A DNA stretch of 38,475 nucleotides from Colwellia sp. (GCA_022969215.1 JALJPA010000017.1:1-38475); one strand, 5' to 3'. Numbered from the stretch's first letter, positions 15,433 through 25,932 are shown. Numbers and translations: made by a program. The notes: generated by a model not told the origin, from the sequence alone.

Positions 15433-15783
15433 ATGAAGAAAATGAAAGTTTATATTTTAATTGCAATGATGATAGTTTCTTTTAATTCTAGTGCTGCTGA
15501 TATTGGCAAGGATAAATATATGCACGTTGTAGCTACTACAGCAATAAGTACTGCGTTTAAATTTTACGGTTACAGTGAGACGGAATCGTTTTGGGGCGGT
15601 GTGATAGCGGGGGCGACAAAGGAGGCGGCAAGTTATGTTTTCTTGAACGTAAAGCCTGATTTGGGCGATATGGTAGCAAACACAATCGGCGCTTATATCG
15701 GTTCAAAATCAAACTTTACATTTGGAATAGTAAATAATGAATTTGAAACGATATATAAATCTAGTTACACTTGTAAATTCTAA
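15433..15783 (+). CDS. Exported YfiM-like (DUF2279-like) protein
   Basis: Signal peptide MKKMKVYILIAMMIVSFNSSAA; DKYMHVVATTAISTAFKFYG...GATKEAAS...DMVANTIGAYIG. Confidence 0.55.
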   Translation: MKKMKVYILIAMMIVSFNSSAADIGKDKYMHVVATTAISTAFKFYGYSETESFWGGVIAGATKEAASYVFLNVKPDLGDMVANTIGAYIGSKSNFTFGIVNNEFETIYKSSYTCKF

Positions 15784-15787
15784 TTAT

Positions 15788-15816
15788 ATACTCGGACTTA
15801 TTGTCGTGCCGAGTAT
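15788..15816 (+). terminator. Terminator between convergent operons
   Basis: ATACTCGG...CCGAGTAT stem with 13-nt loop. Confidence 0.5.
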
Positions 15817-15859
15817 GTTTGTGATATAAATTTAACCTCTTCAGCGTTTAGGGTGTTAT

Positions 15860-17539
15860 TTAAACCTGCATTATACCGAAAAACCAAATATTACCGAATT
15901 GCATCCCTATTTCACCACTACGATCACGTCCATCAAAATAAATCAACCCTGAAAAGTTCTTAACAACAGAAAATGACATTCTTGTATCTTCTGTACTTGT
16001 TGTAACAAAGCTACCGTCAATAACATCAGTGAAGTTTATTATAAACTGGTCATCAAGGGGGCTTTTCATTAAAGGTAAGTAAGGCTGCCCAACCGTACCG
16101 CCACCGCTATCGGGCATACAGATTACCGCTCTACCAGGGCAAAACGAATGCGGTACGGTTAGGTTACCGCCAGACAATGTTATTAAATCAGTGAATATCT
16201 TCCCCTGGTCTGGATCTGGTGTTACTTGCCAATCTGCGCCATTCCATAAAACCCTTGCTGCTATTGTCTTGTCCACCGATGCCCTTATCTGCATCGCACC
16301 CAAACTTAACGATGCGCCGATTGACATACCGTGAGCCGGCGCTATTTGCTCGTCGGGGACGACTATCATGGTAAGTACTTTCGTGTACGTCTTTAAAAAG
16401 TTTATTGTCAGACCAATTCCTGTTATGTCTGTTGTTACAGGTACGGTATCAACAACGCCCAAAGGTTCATGATCGCCATCCTTTATCCACTCCCACAAAC
16501 CAGGTTTTTTAGCCACTATCGTTCCTGTTGCAGCCGTTGCGCCTGAAGAATCCACCACGACAGTATAATTATCAACATCAACAACCGTTTGTATCTGGAA
16601 TGTACCAAGAAATTTAAAATCCGATGCGCCAGAAATATATATATAGTCACCAGTTGAATAGTCATGCGCCACTTGGTTTACCGTGCCAACTGTACCTGAT
16701 GAGGTAAATGATAATACATCTTGATCTAGTTGTGCTCGAATAGTCCCTGAAATTATTTCTATCTGCTTCCCTCTGATCTCAGGACTAAAAACATAACCTG
16801 AATAAATACCATTATTTATTTGTATTCCGTTGAGATCTTCAAGTGTTGCCGTGCCTACTAGCTGACTATCACCGTTGAATACACACGTTAAATTACTTAT
16901 TGTTACAGGCGTATTTATTACATACCCACTTACACCAAAAGGAAAATCTAACTGGTTAATATTACCTTTGGCTGCTGCGGCGCTAACTAAGCTTGCTATA
17001 TCCGTAGTTCCGTCTGCAAATCCACCAAGTTGGTTTATGTTTTTAACATCCCTTATAGATAATGCTAGACTAGCAATACCAGTGCACTGCACAAAGAATA
17101 TCCCATCTATCACCACGCTGGACGCTAGAACAACGCTCCAATCTCCGCCCCCTCCCTTGTCTGTCTCCCTTTCTTTTATTTTTAAGGTGTCACCGTCTGC
17201 AATATCATTACTAGCTATAGCAATTGATAGCGTATCTATATTTCTAACAAATGCGTTGTCGGTAACTGTGGCAAATTCAAATATTGGCTCTAAACCAAAT
17301 ATTTGAAGGTCGTCTTTATCGGTTAATGTAACTAAATAATCACCAGTTATGTAAATAGCTTGAAACAAGCCTATGGCGTTTGCTATTACAGGATTTGAAT
17401 TTGCAACTGTGGCCGCTTTTGTTGTATACGTGTCTTTCTTCGTCCCACCATCCAGTTCAAAAAATTCAAGTTTAGCGCCATCTGGCGGTTTTACTCCGCT
17501 ACCAACATCGGTCCTCGGCATTACAAACAGTGAAGTCAT
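15860..17539 (-). CDS. Tailspike / tail fibre-like protein
   Basis: N-terminal particle-binding-like region and pectate-lyase-like start (INQLGGFADGTTDIASLVSAAAA); last gene of the structural operon. Confidence 0.7.
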   Translation of the reverse strand: MTSLFVMPRTDVGSGVKPPDGAKLEFFELDGGTKKDTYTTKAATVANSNPVIANAIGLFQAIYITGDYLVTLTDKDDLQIFGLEPIFEFATVTDNAFVRNIDTLSIAIASNDIADGDTLKIKERETDKGGGGDWSVVLASSVVIDGIFFVQCTGIASLALSIRDVKNINQLGGFADGTTDIASLVSAAAAKGNINQLDFPFGVSGYVINTPVTISNLTCVFNGDSQLVGTATLEDLNGIQINNGIYSGYVFSPEIRGKQIEIISGTIRAQLDQDVLSFTSSGTVGTVNQVAHDYSTGDYIYISGASDFKFLGTFQIQTVVDVDNYTVVVDSSGATAATGTIVAKKPGLWEWIKDGDHEPLGVVDTVPVTTDITGIGLTINFLKTYTKVLTMIVVPDEQIAPAHGMSIGASLSLGAMQIRASVDKTIAARVLWNGADWQVTPDPDQGKIFTDLITLSGGNLTVPHSFCPGRAVICMPDSGGGTVGQPYLPLMKSPLDDQFIINFTDVIDGSFVTTSTEDTRMSFSVVKNFSGLIYFDGRDRSGEIGMQFGNIWFFGIMQV

Positions 17540-19795
17540 TTAATCACCCTCTTTATCTAGTTCTCTTATTTCTAAAAACGCCAATGTTTTCGCAGCCTTT
17601 GTAAGTTGCGTCCTATTCATTGACGGGCTATCTTTTTTAAGTCTGTTTATTTTAGTGTTAACTATTCCGTCCAGAGTTTTCTTTCTTGCTGCTATATCTC
17701 TGCCTTTTCTCGCAGTCTCAGCAACTAAGGAACCAACATTGAATTGTCCAAAACCCGCGAAATTGCCCAGCCTTTCAGTTATATTTAAAAATTTGTTAAA
17801 TGTTCCGCTAGGGTTTGTTGTTCCTGGTGGTGGTATTGTGGCATCACCAATTACTTTTTGGAGAGTTTTTAGTTCGTTAAACCTCTCCTTCCCTAAAACT
17901 TCCATTAATGCCTCTGGTTTTATTTTTTTCATGGCAGAGTTCAACCTAAAACCTGAAATTTCCAGAGTATCTTTGTTTATGGCTTGGCCTAATATATCTC
18001 CAACCATTTCAGACTGTATAGATTTCCATGCGGTTTTGGTTTGTTCTGTAGGGCTTTGTAATAGTATTGACTTTATTTTTCTTATGTTTGTTACAGCGCC
18101 CTGACTTTTAACTATTTTATTTATTACTATTTCTGGATCAACCTTTGGTGTGCTTGTTCCTCTCTTGAAGCTCGTCAAGTCCTCTATTATATCCTTGGCT
18201 CCAAAGGTTTCTATTTGCTCCCTTGCTGCACCCCTAGCCTCTTTAAATGCGTCTGTTCTTCCGCCTTTTACGCCCTGATCAATGACTGCCGCTATTTGCT
18301 TGTCTAATTCACTAACAACAGCTTTGGCGCTTCCTGTTTGATCTGCGCCCACAGCCTTGTTCAAAGCCTTTCTGAATTCTTCCGCATTATTCAAGGTTAG
18401 TGGGGTAACATCGCCTGTTATCGTGATCGCCTGATCTCCGTCCATAACCTTAAATTTGTTTCTAGTCGATTGCTCCACACTATCCCCAATTAACCCGAAT
18501 TTAGCTAAAGCGGTGTTTATTGACTTTTCAACTTCTGGCGTTATTGGTCTGTTTACTATTATGTCGTCTGCTATTTCAACTATGCTCGGATTGTTTAATG
18601 GTAAGGCTTCCCCTGCTGTATCACCGGCTAAAGTATAAAGCTCTGAAACTTCTTTGCGACCAAGCTCTTTTCTTTCAAGCAACACATCTTGTACAAGCTC
18701 ACCTTTACCTCTTGCGGTATCTGTTACCGTTTCCCCTGTGGCCTCTGCAAACCTAGATGAACCGCCGAATTTTTCCGTGAACTTGGTTGCCGCTTCCTTT
18801 AACTGATCTTGTTGTGAAGTTGCAAAGGATCGCGCTTGTTCACCTTCAGGGGAAACAGATTTCAATAATGTTTGTTCCGCCTCTGATGGGGCGAACTTTT
18901 GCGAAGCTTGCGCCCTTGTTAGTTGTACACCTTGGGACTCAGCTTGTCTGATTCTACTTAATGCTTCAGGCGTTAAGTCTTCCTGTGATATTTGTTGCTT
19001 TAATGTCTCTGATGGCTTCAGCTCATCTTTGCTGAGATTGCTTTTGGTTCGCTTTGGTTCAAAAGATTTTAATAATTGGTCCGGGTCGATATTTGCATCT
19101 TTGCGTAAAACGTCTTTTATATTTCTACCTGTGGCTTTTGCAATGTCAAAAGCTTTATCTAAAACGCCGGCTGTCACCGTATCAATAGCAACTTGGGATG
19201 CGTCAAACTCACCACCAGACAAAGCCTGTAATGCTTCAATACCTGCACTGGTTGCACCTGCCCCCGCCGCAACCTTTTTGGCTCCTGTCAACCTACCAGC
19301 GGGTGTAAATGCCGCTGCTATACCAAGACCTTGCATAATATCAATATTGCTTATTCCTGGCTTATTCAATACAACCTGTGCGCCTGTCTCGTTATTAGTT
19401 GCAAAAAAGTTTCCTTTTTCATCCTGGGTAACCCCGACATTTTTGAAGTTACTCCTTAGTATCTCGCCCATTTCAAACGGATCAGTAGCAGTAAGTAGCG
19501 AGGGTGTGATCTCGGCTACTCTTGCTTTATCCTCTCCGAACAGTAAGCCGCCCCGCCCTATTTCAGGTAAATTTTTTGTGGCTTCTGTTTCCCTTTCTGA
19601 GCCGGTAAAAAATTCCCCAATACTTGATAGGATTCCGGGATCTTCTTTTATTTCTGGTTTTGCTGCTTGTGCTGTGACGTTATTATCTGAAGGGATCAAC
19701 CCTCTCTTTACTGCTTCATCAAATTGTGTTTTTTTGTCACCAGACAAAAGGCCCCTTTTATTGGCCTCTTTTAGCATTTCGAATTTTGTTGGCAT
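17540..19795 (-). CDS. P22 gp16-like ejection / DNA transfer protein
   Basis: Position and composition (large Ala/Lys-rich protein after gp7/gp20-like genes). Confidence 0.6.
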   Translation of the reverse strand: MPTKFEMLKEANKRGLLSGDKKTQFDEAVKRGLIPSDNNVTAQAAKPEIKEDPGILSSIGEFFTGSERETEATKNLPEIGRGGLLFGEDKARVAEITPSLLTATDPFEMGEILRSNFKNVGVTQDEKGNFFATNNETGAQVVLNKPGISNIDIMQGLGIAAAFTPAGRLTGAKKVAAGAGATSAGIEALQALSGGEFDASQVAIDTVTAGVLDKAFDIAKATGRNIKDVLRKDANIDPDQLLKSFEPKRTKSNLSKDELKPSETLKQQISQEDLTPEALSRIRQAESQGVQLTRAQASQKFAPSEAEQTLLKSVSPEGEQARSFATSQQDQLKEAATKFTEKFGGSSRFAEATGETVTDTARGKGELVQDVLLERKELGRKEVSELYTLAGDTAGEALPLNNPSIVEIADDIIVNRPITPEVEKSINTALAKFGLIGDSVEQSTRNKFKVMDGDQAITITGDVTPLTLNNAEEFRKALNKAVGADQTGSAKAVVSELDKQIAAVIDQGVKGGRTDAFKEARGAAREQIETFGAKDIIEDLTSFKRGTSTPKVDPEIVINKIVKSQGAVTNIRKIKSILLQSPTEQTKTAWKSIQSEMVGDILGQAINKDTLEISGFRLNSAMKKIKPEALMEVLGKERFNELKTLQKVIGDATIPPPGTTNPSGTFNKFLNITERLGNFAGFGQFNVGSLVAETARKGRDIAARKKTLDGIVNTKINRLKKDSPSMNRTQLTKAAKTLAFLEIRELDKEGD

Positions 19796-20874
19796 TATAA
19801 CCCCAGCGCTTTTTTAATATCTTCATCTGACATGTCTGAAATGTCACCTGTGAATACTTGAGGGTTATCAAATTGCACTTTAAAAACACCCTTTGACTGA
19901 TTTTTAAGGTTTTCAAAGGCTCTTTTTCTACCCGCTGCTTTTTGCTTTAACACACCTGGTTTATCGCCAACTTGAGGGAAGAATTTTTTATCTTCGTTTA
20001 TGAATTCGTCCTTGCCAATGGCTGCGCCTGACTCTTTACGAAGTACCGCTGTTATAAAATCCCTTTTAGCTTGCGAGTATCTTTGCTGATCATCCGATAA
20101 CACTATATTTCCACCTGGTACAGCGCCAAAGAAAGCCGCCTGTATTGAGGTTGGATCGAATCCTTCTATTGATTCAATTTCGTCAAGGTTCGCATTTGCC
20201 GCATTTACCCTATTGGCAAAACCTGCGGCGGCTAGTTGCCCTTCATTTGCGCTTTTTAATATCTGTTGATCGGTTGGCTTTAATGATGGATCTGTTGCTG
20301 CCCTTTGGTTTAATTCTTTAGCTCTTGCGAATCCTTCTTTACTATTAGGTTCTATACCTTCGGCTTGTACTTTTTGTTGTAATGGACTTAATTTTTGTGA
20401 TGGTTTAATCTTTCCTAAGCGCACACCCATTTGAACCGCTCCGTCTATTAGCGCATTGGCTTGTTTTGAGTTACCTGACTCATAAAGGGCTATGATTTCA
20501 TCTGTATCACCTGTTTTTATATTTTTACTTGCTAATTCAGATCTTCTATTTTTTAAAAAGCTTAACTTGCTTTCATCGTCAGGTAATATGCTTGCTTGTA
20601 ATGCTCCAAGCATAACGGATTCAATCCTACTTTCCTCTTCAGCTTTAGAGTTTTGAGATTGACCAGAGTTAAACTTTTGTATTTGCGTTGCTCGTTCTGG
20701 ATCTAAACCCGCTAAACGAGATAATGAGGACTGATCCCCACCTGCCGCGCTTCGGCTTAATTGGTTTATCTGTGGTTGCTGTAGCTTTTGGTGTAGGTCG
20801 ATGCCCCTACCTATAGCGCCGGACATATTAGGAACTAATTGAAATTGATTTGCAGTAACTAACCCGTTAGACAT
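19795..20874 (-). CDS. P22 gp20-like ejection protein
   Basis: Synteny; Gln/Ala-rich. Confidence 0.6.
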   Translation of the reverse strand: MSNGLVTANQFQLVPNMSGAIGRGIDLHQKLQQPQINQLSRSAAGGDQSSLSRLAGLDPERATQIQKFNSGQSQNSKAEEESRIESVMLGALQASILPDDESKLSFLKNRRSELASKNIKTGDTDEIIALYESGNSKQANALIDGAVQMGVRLGKIKPSQKLSPLQQKVQAEGIEPNSKEGFARAKELNQRAATDPSLKPTDQQILKSANEGQLAAAGFANRVNAANANLDEIESIEGFDPTSIQAAFFGAVPGGNIVLSDDQQRYSQAKRDFITAVLRKESGAAIGKDEFINEDKKFFPQVGDKPGVLKQKAAGRKRAFENLKNQSKGVFKVQFDNPQVFTGDISDMSDEDIKKALGL

Positions 20875-20898
20875 AATTAAACCTTAAAAATAAATAAA

Positions 20899-21603
20899 TT
20901 AACTTAATGCGGCCGTGCCAAGTTCTAAAAATTGTTGAAACTGTTGGGCATTAGCTTGCTGTGAGCCTAGTATACCAGAGGCGCGAGCCTGACCTTGTGT
21001 CTGTAATAAATTCGATATATTATCCGCCTTTCTTTGTCCGAAACTTCCCGTCCTAGCCGCTGTATTTATAGCGCCAGAACCGATATTAGTCGCAGCATCT
21101 TGACCAGAGCGTCTTAAATCGCTTAACCTTGAAAATTCATTGCCAAAATCTTGAGCGGCAAGATCTACGCCTTGTTGATTTAATGCGGTCAACACATTTC
21201 CGCCAAAGTTACCACCAACTGAACTCGCACTCCTTAACAAATTCTTTCTAGCTCTATCACGTAAAAATTGTTGACCGGGTGAGTTTCCAAAAGAATCAAA
21301 CGCCTTTTCTTGATCTTCTTTACCACCAAACCCTAGCAATGACCGTTGCCGATTAAGAGCATCAACACCAGCGGTTGAAAATGGTGATAGTTCATCCCTG
21401 TTCACTTGCTCCGCCCTTGACAAATCCTCCCTTGTAAGGTCGAATTGCCTCCCTTGCTCTGTTATTCCTGCCTGTGCTGCGTCAGCTTGTATTTTTGCTG
21501 CTTTTTCTGCTGCCTTTTCTGCTGAATCGTCAAAGGTCCGTCCAAGTAAAGCGCCTTTTGTGCTGCCGAACAATGTTTTTACTGCGCTTTCCAGAAAACT
21601 CAT
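20899..21603 (-). CDS. P22 gp7-like DNA transfer protein
   Basis: MSFLESAVKTLFGS...; ATGA overlap with the upstream gene favours start at 21603. Confidence 0.65.
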   Translation of the reverse strand: MSFLESAVKTLFGSTKGALLGRTFDDSAEKAAEKAAKIQADAAQAGITEQGRQFDLTREDLSRAEQVNRDELSPFSTAGVDALNRQRSLLGFGGKEDQEKAFDSFGNSPGQQFLRDRARKNLLRSASSVGGNFGGNVLTALNQQGVDLAAQDFGNEFSRLSDLRRSGQDAATNIGSGAINTAARTGSFGQRKADNISNLLQTQGQARASGILGSQQANAQQFQQFLELGTAALS

Positions 21604-22073
21604 AACATTCCCCTTATCTCTTTTCTTGTTAAACCTAAAAGCCACTGATCGTGTGTTTTACCATTTTTGGTAAAGCTCATTCTATTTACACCTTCATCCT
21701 TGAACCCTACGTTTTTTGCAAGGTTGTAGACTATCCTTCTAGTTTTAGGTATGGATATATTAACCTTTTGCATCTCGCCGCCCATCTTAACAAGCCACTT
21801 GAAAAGCTCAATGATCATACGCCTAGAGTGCGACCTATAACCACTTAGTAAGCAAGGGTGTATCTTAACAGATGTTTTGTTTTCGTAATGTACCGAAATA
21901 ACACCGACAGTAACATTTTCAACTTCGCATATTAGCCAATATGCTGTGGCGCTTGTTTCCGGGTAAAAGTCGTTAAGACTTACCGAATCTTCCACCGAAT
22001 GTTCCCATATTTCAGGCTTGGTTATTATATTTCTAACCAATATCATATCGTTAGTAAGCGCCACTTTTATCAT
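21600..22073 (-). CDS. P22 gp14-like (DUF2824 / GNAT-like) protein
   Basis: AYWLICEVENVTVGVISVHYEN...SRRMIIELFKWLV; synteny. Confidence 0.6.
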   Translation of the reverse strand: MIKVALTNDMILVRNIITKPEIWEHSVEDSVSLNDFYPETSATAYWLICEVENVTVGVISVHYENKTSVKIHPCLLSGYRSHSRRMIIELFKWLVKMGGEMQKVNISIPKTRRIVYNLAKNVGFKDEGVNRMSFTKNGKTHDQWLLGLTRKEIRGML

Positions 22074-22411
22074 GTAAATTCTATCCCACTCGCACGAACT
22101 GCAATAGTTAATGTTGTTGATGCTAATACCGATATTGTACCACCTGGGGGGATCAAATGGTTAATTATCGCTACAGGCTCATCATCCTCGTTAGTTATAA
22201 GGCTTTTAGCTTTAACTAGTACGTTGGTGGAATCGGCACTACCACCACTAGGAACAACGTGTAAAGTGTATGTTTCTGTCCCTGCGGAAGAGTTTGTTGC
22301 AGTAAATGCCACAACCCTAGTACCAGCGCCGTTCACTGGTGAGGTGTACAGCGCAACCGCTGAGGCAGTAAGTTGAACCCCGTTTATTAATGTTTCGTTT
22401 TTTGCTGCCAT
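22070..22411 (-). CDS. Beta-rich structural protein
   Basis: AVALYTSPVNGAGTRVVAFTATNSSAGTETYTLHVVPSG. Confidence 0.55.
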   Translation of the reverse strand: MAAKNETLINGVQLTASAVALYTSPVNGAGTRVVAFTATNSSAGTETYTLHVVPSGGSADSTNVLVKAKSLITNEDDEPVAIINHLIPPGGTISVLASTTLTIAVRASGIEFT

Positions 22412-22416
22412 TGTAT

Positions 22417-22767
22417 TTATCCTATTAGTGTATTTTCTAGGTTTTCAATTCTTTTTAGTAATTCTGGGTTTGCTGCTGGCGTTATTGAGTTTTCTAATTC
22501 CTCTATTCTTTCAACTAACGCTTTTATCAATTTTAACGCTAACCCTGAACTATCCGCCAAAGTTGTATTTTCTAACTCTTCAATTCTTTTTAGCAACCCT
22601 TTAACATTTGTTATCTGCCTGATGGATGCGGGGTCCGCCTCTGTTAATTCTGTTGACTCATTTGTCTGTGCTGTGTTTTCCTCTAAATATATAGCAGTCC
22701 TAAGATCAAGTATCCCATCTTTCGTTATTGGCTGATCGCGCCTTGGTGGTACTAATCTATTTGCCAT
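22417..22767 (-). CDS. Short coiled-coil protein, candidate gp26-like needle
   Basis: NRLVPPRRDQPITKDG...LEEN plus three RIE(E/N)LEN(T/S) repeats; located between gp10-like and gp14-like genes. Confidence 0.5.
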   Translation of the reverse strand: MANRLVPPRRDQPITKDGILDLRTAIYLEENTAQTNESTELTEADPASIRQITNVKGLLKRIEELENTTLADSSGLALKLIKALVERIEELENSITPAANPELLKRIENLENTLIG

Positions 22768-24224
22768 TACTTAGATCCAACCTCTGCATTAGATGCCAAT
22801 TTCATAAAGTTTGCATCAACTGGATCAGTAACAGTAAAGCTCATCATTCTTGATACGGGGATTCTTCCTTGCTGCCTCCATATGGTTCGATGATTGTATT
22901 CGCCTACCCTGCCTATTTTTCTTTTAAAATTACCAAAAAATGACCGTCCGCCGTTATCTGATATTGACATTCTAACGGTTGGAACTGAGCCGTTACCAGT
23001 AGTTAACCCAACACCAGATTCAAAGGTCGCCTCTACTTCACCGACAAACAAAGGCGTTCCATCCTGGCTAAATGGCTGTGTTACCGCATGTCTGAATATA
23101 TTAGTTCCATAATAGGATAGTGTCTTTTTATCCAACTCGCCAATAAGACCAGTATTCAAATCGCTAACAAGTAACTTACCGTAAATACTCATTATTGTTG
23201 CAACTTGAAATTTATTATCCTCAAACCCTGATTGAAATTCAAACCACACTTTCATTCCTGATAATGCGGAGGCTGTAGCGTTATACACAAATGTTTTTGA
23301 AGGTATCCTTACGGATTCAAACGTAAACAAGGCTAAAGTTTGCCCCCTTTCTGTGTACGTCATTGAAAATGATTTTTCTATCTCTTCTCTTGTGAATTCC
23401 TGTATAGAATCATCCACCGCATCAGTTGAGATCTTTTGCGCGCTTGCACTGCCAACGACTTTCCATATAGAAGAAAGTTCATTTTTATCACCACCAACAA
23501 AGCAAAATGAATTGTCAAATTGTAAAAGCGAGTGTTTAGCATGGCAACCTTTTTGTATATTGGCCCCTTGTATCCTTTGGAAAACAAAACCACTACCGCC
23601 GATGTTTTGAAATAACTCTATGGTGTCCCTGTTTAAAACAAATAACTCGTTATGGTTGACATGAAGCGCGACAATAGGATCGGGGCTTATTTCTGATGCG
23701 CCAAAATCTAAGGCATCAAAATCTAAAGGATCGTTTAGTTCGCTATGAAAAAACACTTCGCCACCTGTCGCACTAAATACGAAAAATGTATCTTTAAATA
23801 CAACAGTGTCAGATGCAATAAAGTCTGGATCAGTTATTTTAGAAAGCGTATTTGTTTTATTGTCAAAAACGTAAGCGCTATTGCCTGGTATAACGATCAC
23901 CAAATGCCTCTTACTTACCGCTGTTGATACTCTACCCGTACCAGGTATAAGCCCATGATTAGTTATTGCGCCCAATGATGTTGTAGATATTAAACTATTA
24001 CCGTTTATGTAAAATGCAACACCGTTTAGGTTTGCGCTACCTCTTCCTTTTGATACCAATGCATTTGTAAACTCTTTTATTCCTCTAGGCTGCATTAGCA
24101 TAGCCGTGTTAAGTGCTGGACCTTCAGCCACAACAGGTATCCAATTAATGCACCTTTGAGACGAAAACGGCGCGCTAGGGGACTGATAGAATGTAATTGG
24201 TATTGGTATATTAGTTCTTGGCAT
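22767..24224 (-). CDS. P22 gp10-like packaged-DNA stabilisation protein
   Basis: PITFYQSPSAPFSSQRCINWIPVVAEG...MLMQPRGI. Confidence 0.75.
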   Translation of the reverse strand: MPRTNIPIPITFYQSPSAPFSSQRCINWIPVVAEGPALNTAMLMQPRGIKEFTNALVSKGRGSANLNGVAFYINGNSLISTTSLGAITNHGLIPGTGRVSTAVSKRHLVIVIPGNSAYVFDNKTNTLSKITDPDFIASDTVVFKDTFFVFSATGGEVFFHSELNDPLDFDALDFGASEISPDPIVALHVNHNELFVLNRDTIELFQNIGGSGFVFQRIQGANIQKGCHAKHSLLQFDNSFCFVGGDKNELSSIWKVVGSASAQKISTDAVDDSIQEFTREEIEKSFSMTYTERGQTLALFTFESVRIPSKTFVYNATASALSGMKVWFEFQSGFEDNKFQVATIMSIYGKLLVSDLNTGLIGELDKKTLSYYGTNIFRHAVTQPFSQDGTPLFVGEVEATFESGVGLTTGNGSVPTVRMSISDNGGRSFFGNFKRKIGRVGEYNHRTIWRQQGRIPVSRMMSFTVTDPVDANFMKLASNAEVGSK

Positions 24225-25168
24225 CAGTTAAAATCCGGTTGAATGAATAAGCTGGTCATTTCTTCATCCCAGCCTAAAATATCATCAAGTAAGGATGCGG
24301 CTTTAGCGTTTATTTTTTGCATCTTCGCGGGTGTTACATCGTAATCATCAGCTAAAATATCAGCTAAATTATAGATTATTGGTAATAACCATTCTTGAGG
24401 AAAGTCTAAGTTATCCGTGTCGGTTGTGACATCCTCAAGCTGCCTTTCAAAAGTGTACCGTATAAAATCGTTTACACTGTTTGCAGTTTGCCATACATAA
24501 ACACGTCCATTATTTAATTGCGGTGAGTAATACGCATTTACAACAGTACCTTTCGATGATTTATTTATCTGGTTAAAATATTCTTCTCTACTCCATGTAA
24601 TAACAGGTATTTCATTATCATTATCGAAGGTTTTTCGTCTAAATGATAATATTCTTTGCGGCCTTGATACTAAAGTGGTAAACGTAAAGGCCGTACTACC
24701 TGATTTAGATGCTGAGGGTATACCTGCTGTTAGTGTTATTTGAATTGAGCTATCAACAGTTAATATCGTCGTCCAGTGGCGTGTATTATTATCTAGTTCT
24801 ATTCCTACACTATCACCAGCGACCATGCCGGCAGTGTCAACTAATTGGAATACTGTATCTGTGGAAACTTTATCTAATATCGTTGTTGTCCCGATAAAAT
24901 CATCTAATTGACAAGCCTCATCACCAGTAGCGCCAACAAGGTAATCACTTTTTCCAGCATCTAAGAACAAGACAGCTTCGTCTTTAGCCCACAAATGCAA
25001 ACCCTGTGCTGCCCAGTTTTTAATTAACAAATTAAGACTGTCAATACCGTCTTGAAATTCGTGCGGCTCTAGTTCTTGTTCGCCTATCTTAACGCCAAGC
25101 TTTGAGAATGCTTTTGTTACAATATCAACGGTCGGCATTGTATAAGTTATAGTTCCGCTAGTAGCCAT
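24224..25168 (-). CDS. P22 gp4-like tail accessory / head completion protein
   Basis: VTKAFSKLGVKIGEQELEPHEFQDGIDSLNLLIKNWAAQGLHLW. Confidence 0.75.
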   Translation of the reverse strand: MATSGTITYTMPTVDIVTKAFSKLGVKIGEQELEPHEFQDGIDSLNLLIKNWAAQGLHLWAKDEAVLFLDAGKSDYLVGATGDEACQLDDFIGTTTILDKVSTDTVFQLVDTAGMVAGDSVGIELDNNTRHWTTILTVDSSIQITLTAGIPSASKSGSTAFTFTTLVSRPQRILSFRRKTFDNDNEIPVITWSREEYFNQINKSSKGTVVNAYYSPQLNNGRVYVWQTANSVNDFIRYTFERQLEDVTTDTDNLDFPQEWLLPIIYNLADILADDYDVTPAKMQKINAKAASLLDDILGWDEEMTSLFIQPDFN

Positions 25169-25414
25169 TTATAAATCGTCCTGTGTTATTTGGTCAGGGA
25201 ATAAGTCAACAGGTCGTAACCTAACGTTTTTTACTGTTTGGTCGTCCTTTCTAGGGCGTATTTTTAACTGGGGGTGCGCTGGATTCCATTCAGACCTATG
25301 AACCAAAAGCCCAGCTTGATCCCCTGTTAACTTCATCATTTCAGAAGCCGGGTATTTAAATCCTGATATATCACTAATAACCCAGTGATCACCTGCCTTG
25401 GGATTTGTTTTCAC
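25169..25414 (-). CDS. Small phage structural-region protein
   Basis: VISDISGFKYPASEMMKLTGDQAGLLVHRSEWNPAHPQ. Confidence 0.6.
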   Translation of the reverse strand: MKTNPKAGDHWVISDISGFKYPASEMMKLTGDQAGLLVHRSEWNPAHPQLKIRPRKDDQTVKNVRLRPVDLFPDQITQDDL

Positions 25415-25416
25415 AG

Positions 25417-25932
25417 TTAAACCCTACCATCTACAATAGCGTTAACGGCTGTAATGGTCGTTGCGTCTCGAATATCAATTATCAATTCACTCTCTTCATC
25501 TTTTATGTATCTGTACCTTGATAACCCATCATTGACAAATAAGTCATAAGCCGCTTGATCTGCAATGGCTAACACATCATCTTGATCACCGTTTTGTATT
25601 TTATACGGGAATCCACCGAATACTTGAATACCAATATAATTGCTGCGATTATCTAAAACCAATGGGAACGGCATAGATAAATGAGTAAAGCCATCACTTA
25701 TCAACTGTACCGTTTTTATTCTAACATCACTTAGCTTTTCTTCTTGAGCGAATGCAAGTTGTCCACCTAACACAAAACCATCAATCGTTGTTTCCTCGGC
25801 TGGGGTAAATGTACCGATTATTGTCATCTGATCGCCAGTGTAATTAACACCGTCATTAGTTATTGGCTCATCGTCAATTTGTTGCTGCATGTACTTGATA
25901 CTTGCATCTGTCGCAGTTAATGTATAGCTCAT
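25417..25932 (-). CDS. Hypothetical structural protein (start re-assigned to MSYTLTA)
   Basis: GGAGGG Shine-Dalgarno upstream of 25932. Confidence 0.55.
   Translation of the reverse strand: MSYTLTATDASIKYMQQQIDDEPITNDGVNYTGDQMTIIGTFTPAEETTIDGFVLGGQLAFAQEEKLSDVRIKTVQLISDGFTHLSMPFPLVLDNRSNYIGIQVFGGFPYKIQNGDQDDVLAIADQAAYDLFVNDGLSRYRYIKDEESELIIDIRDATTITAVNAIVDGRV

Noticed and set aside
17655-19817. Long plus-strand ORFs inside the structural block (for example 19029..19817, 17655..18104)
   Set aside because: They lie antisense to well-supported minus-strand structural genes and have low-complexity shadow-ORF composition
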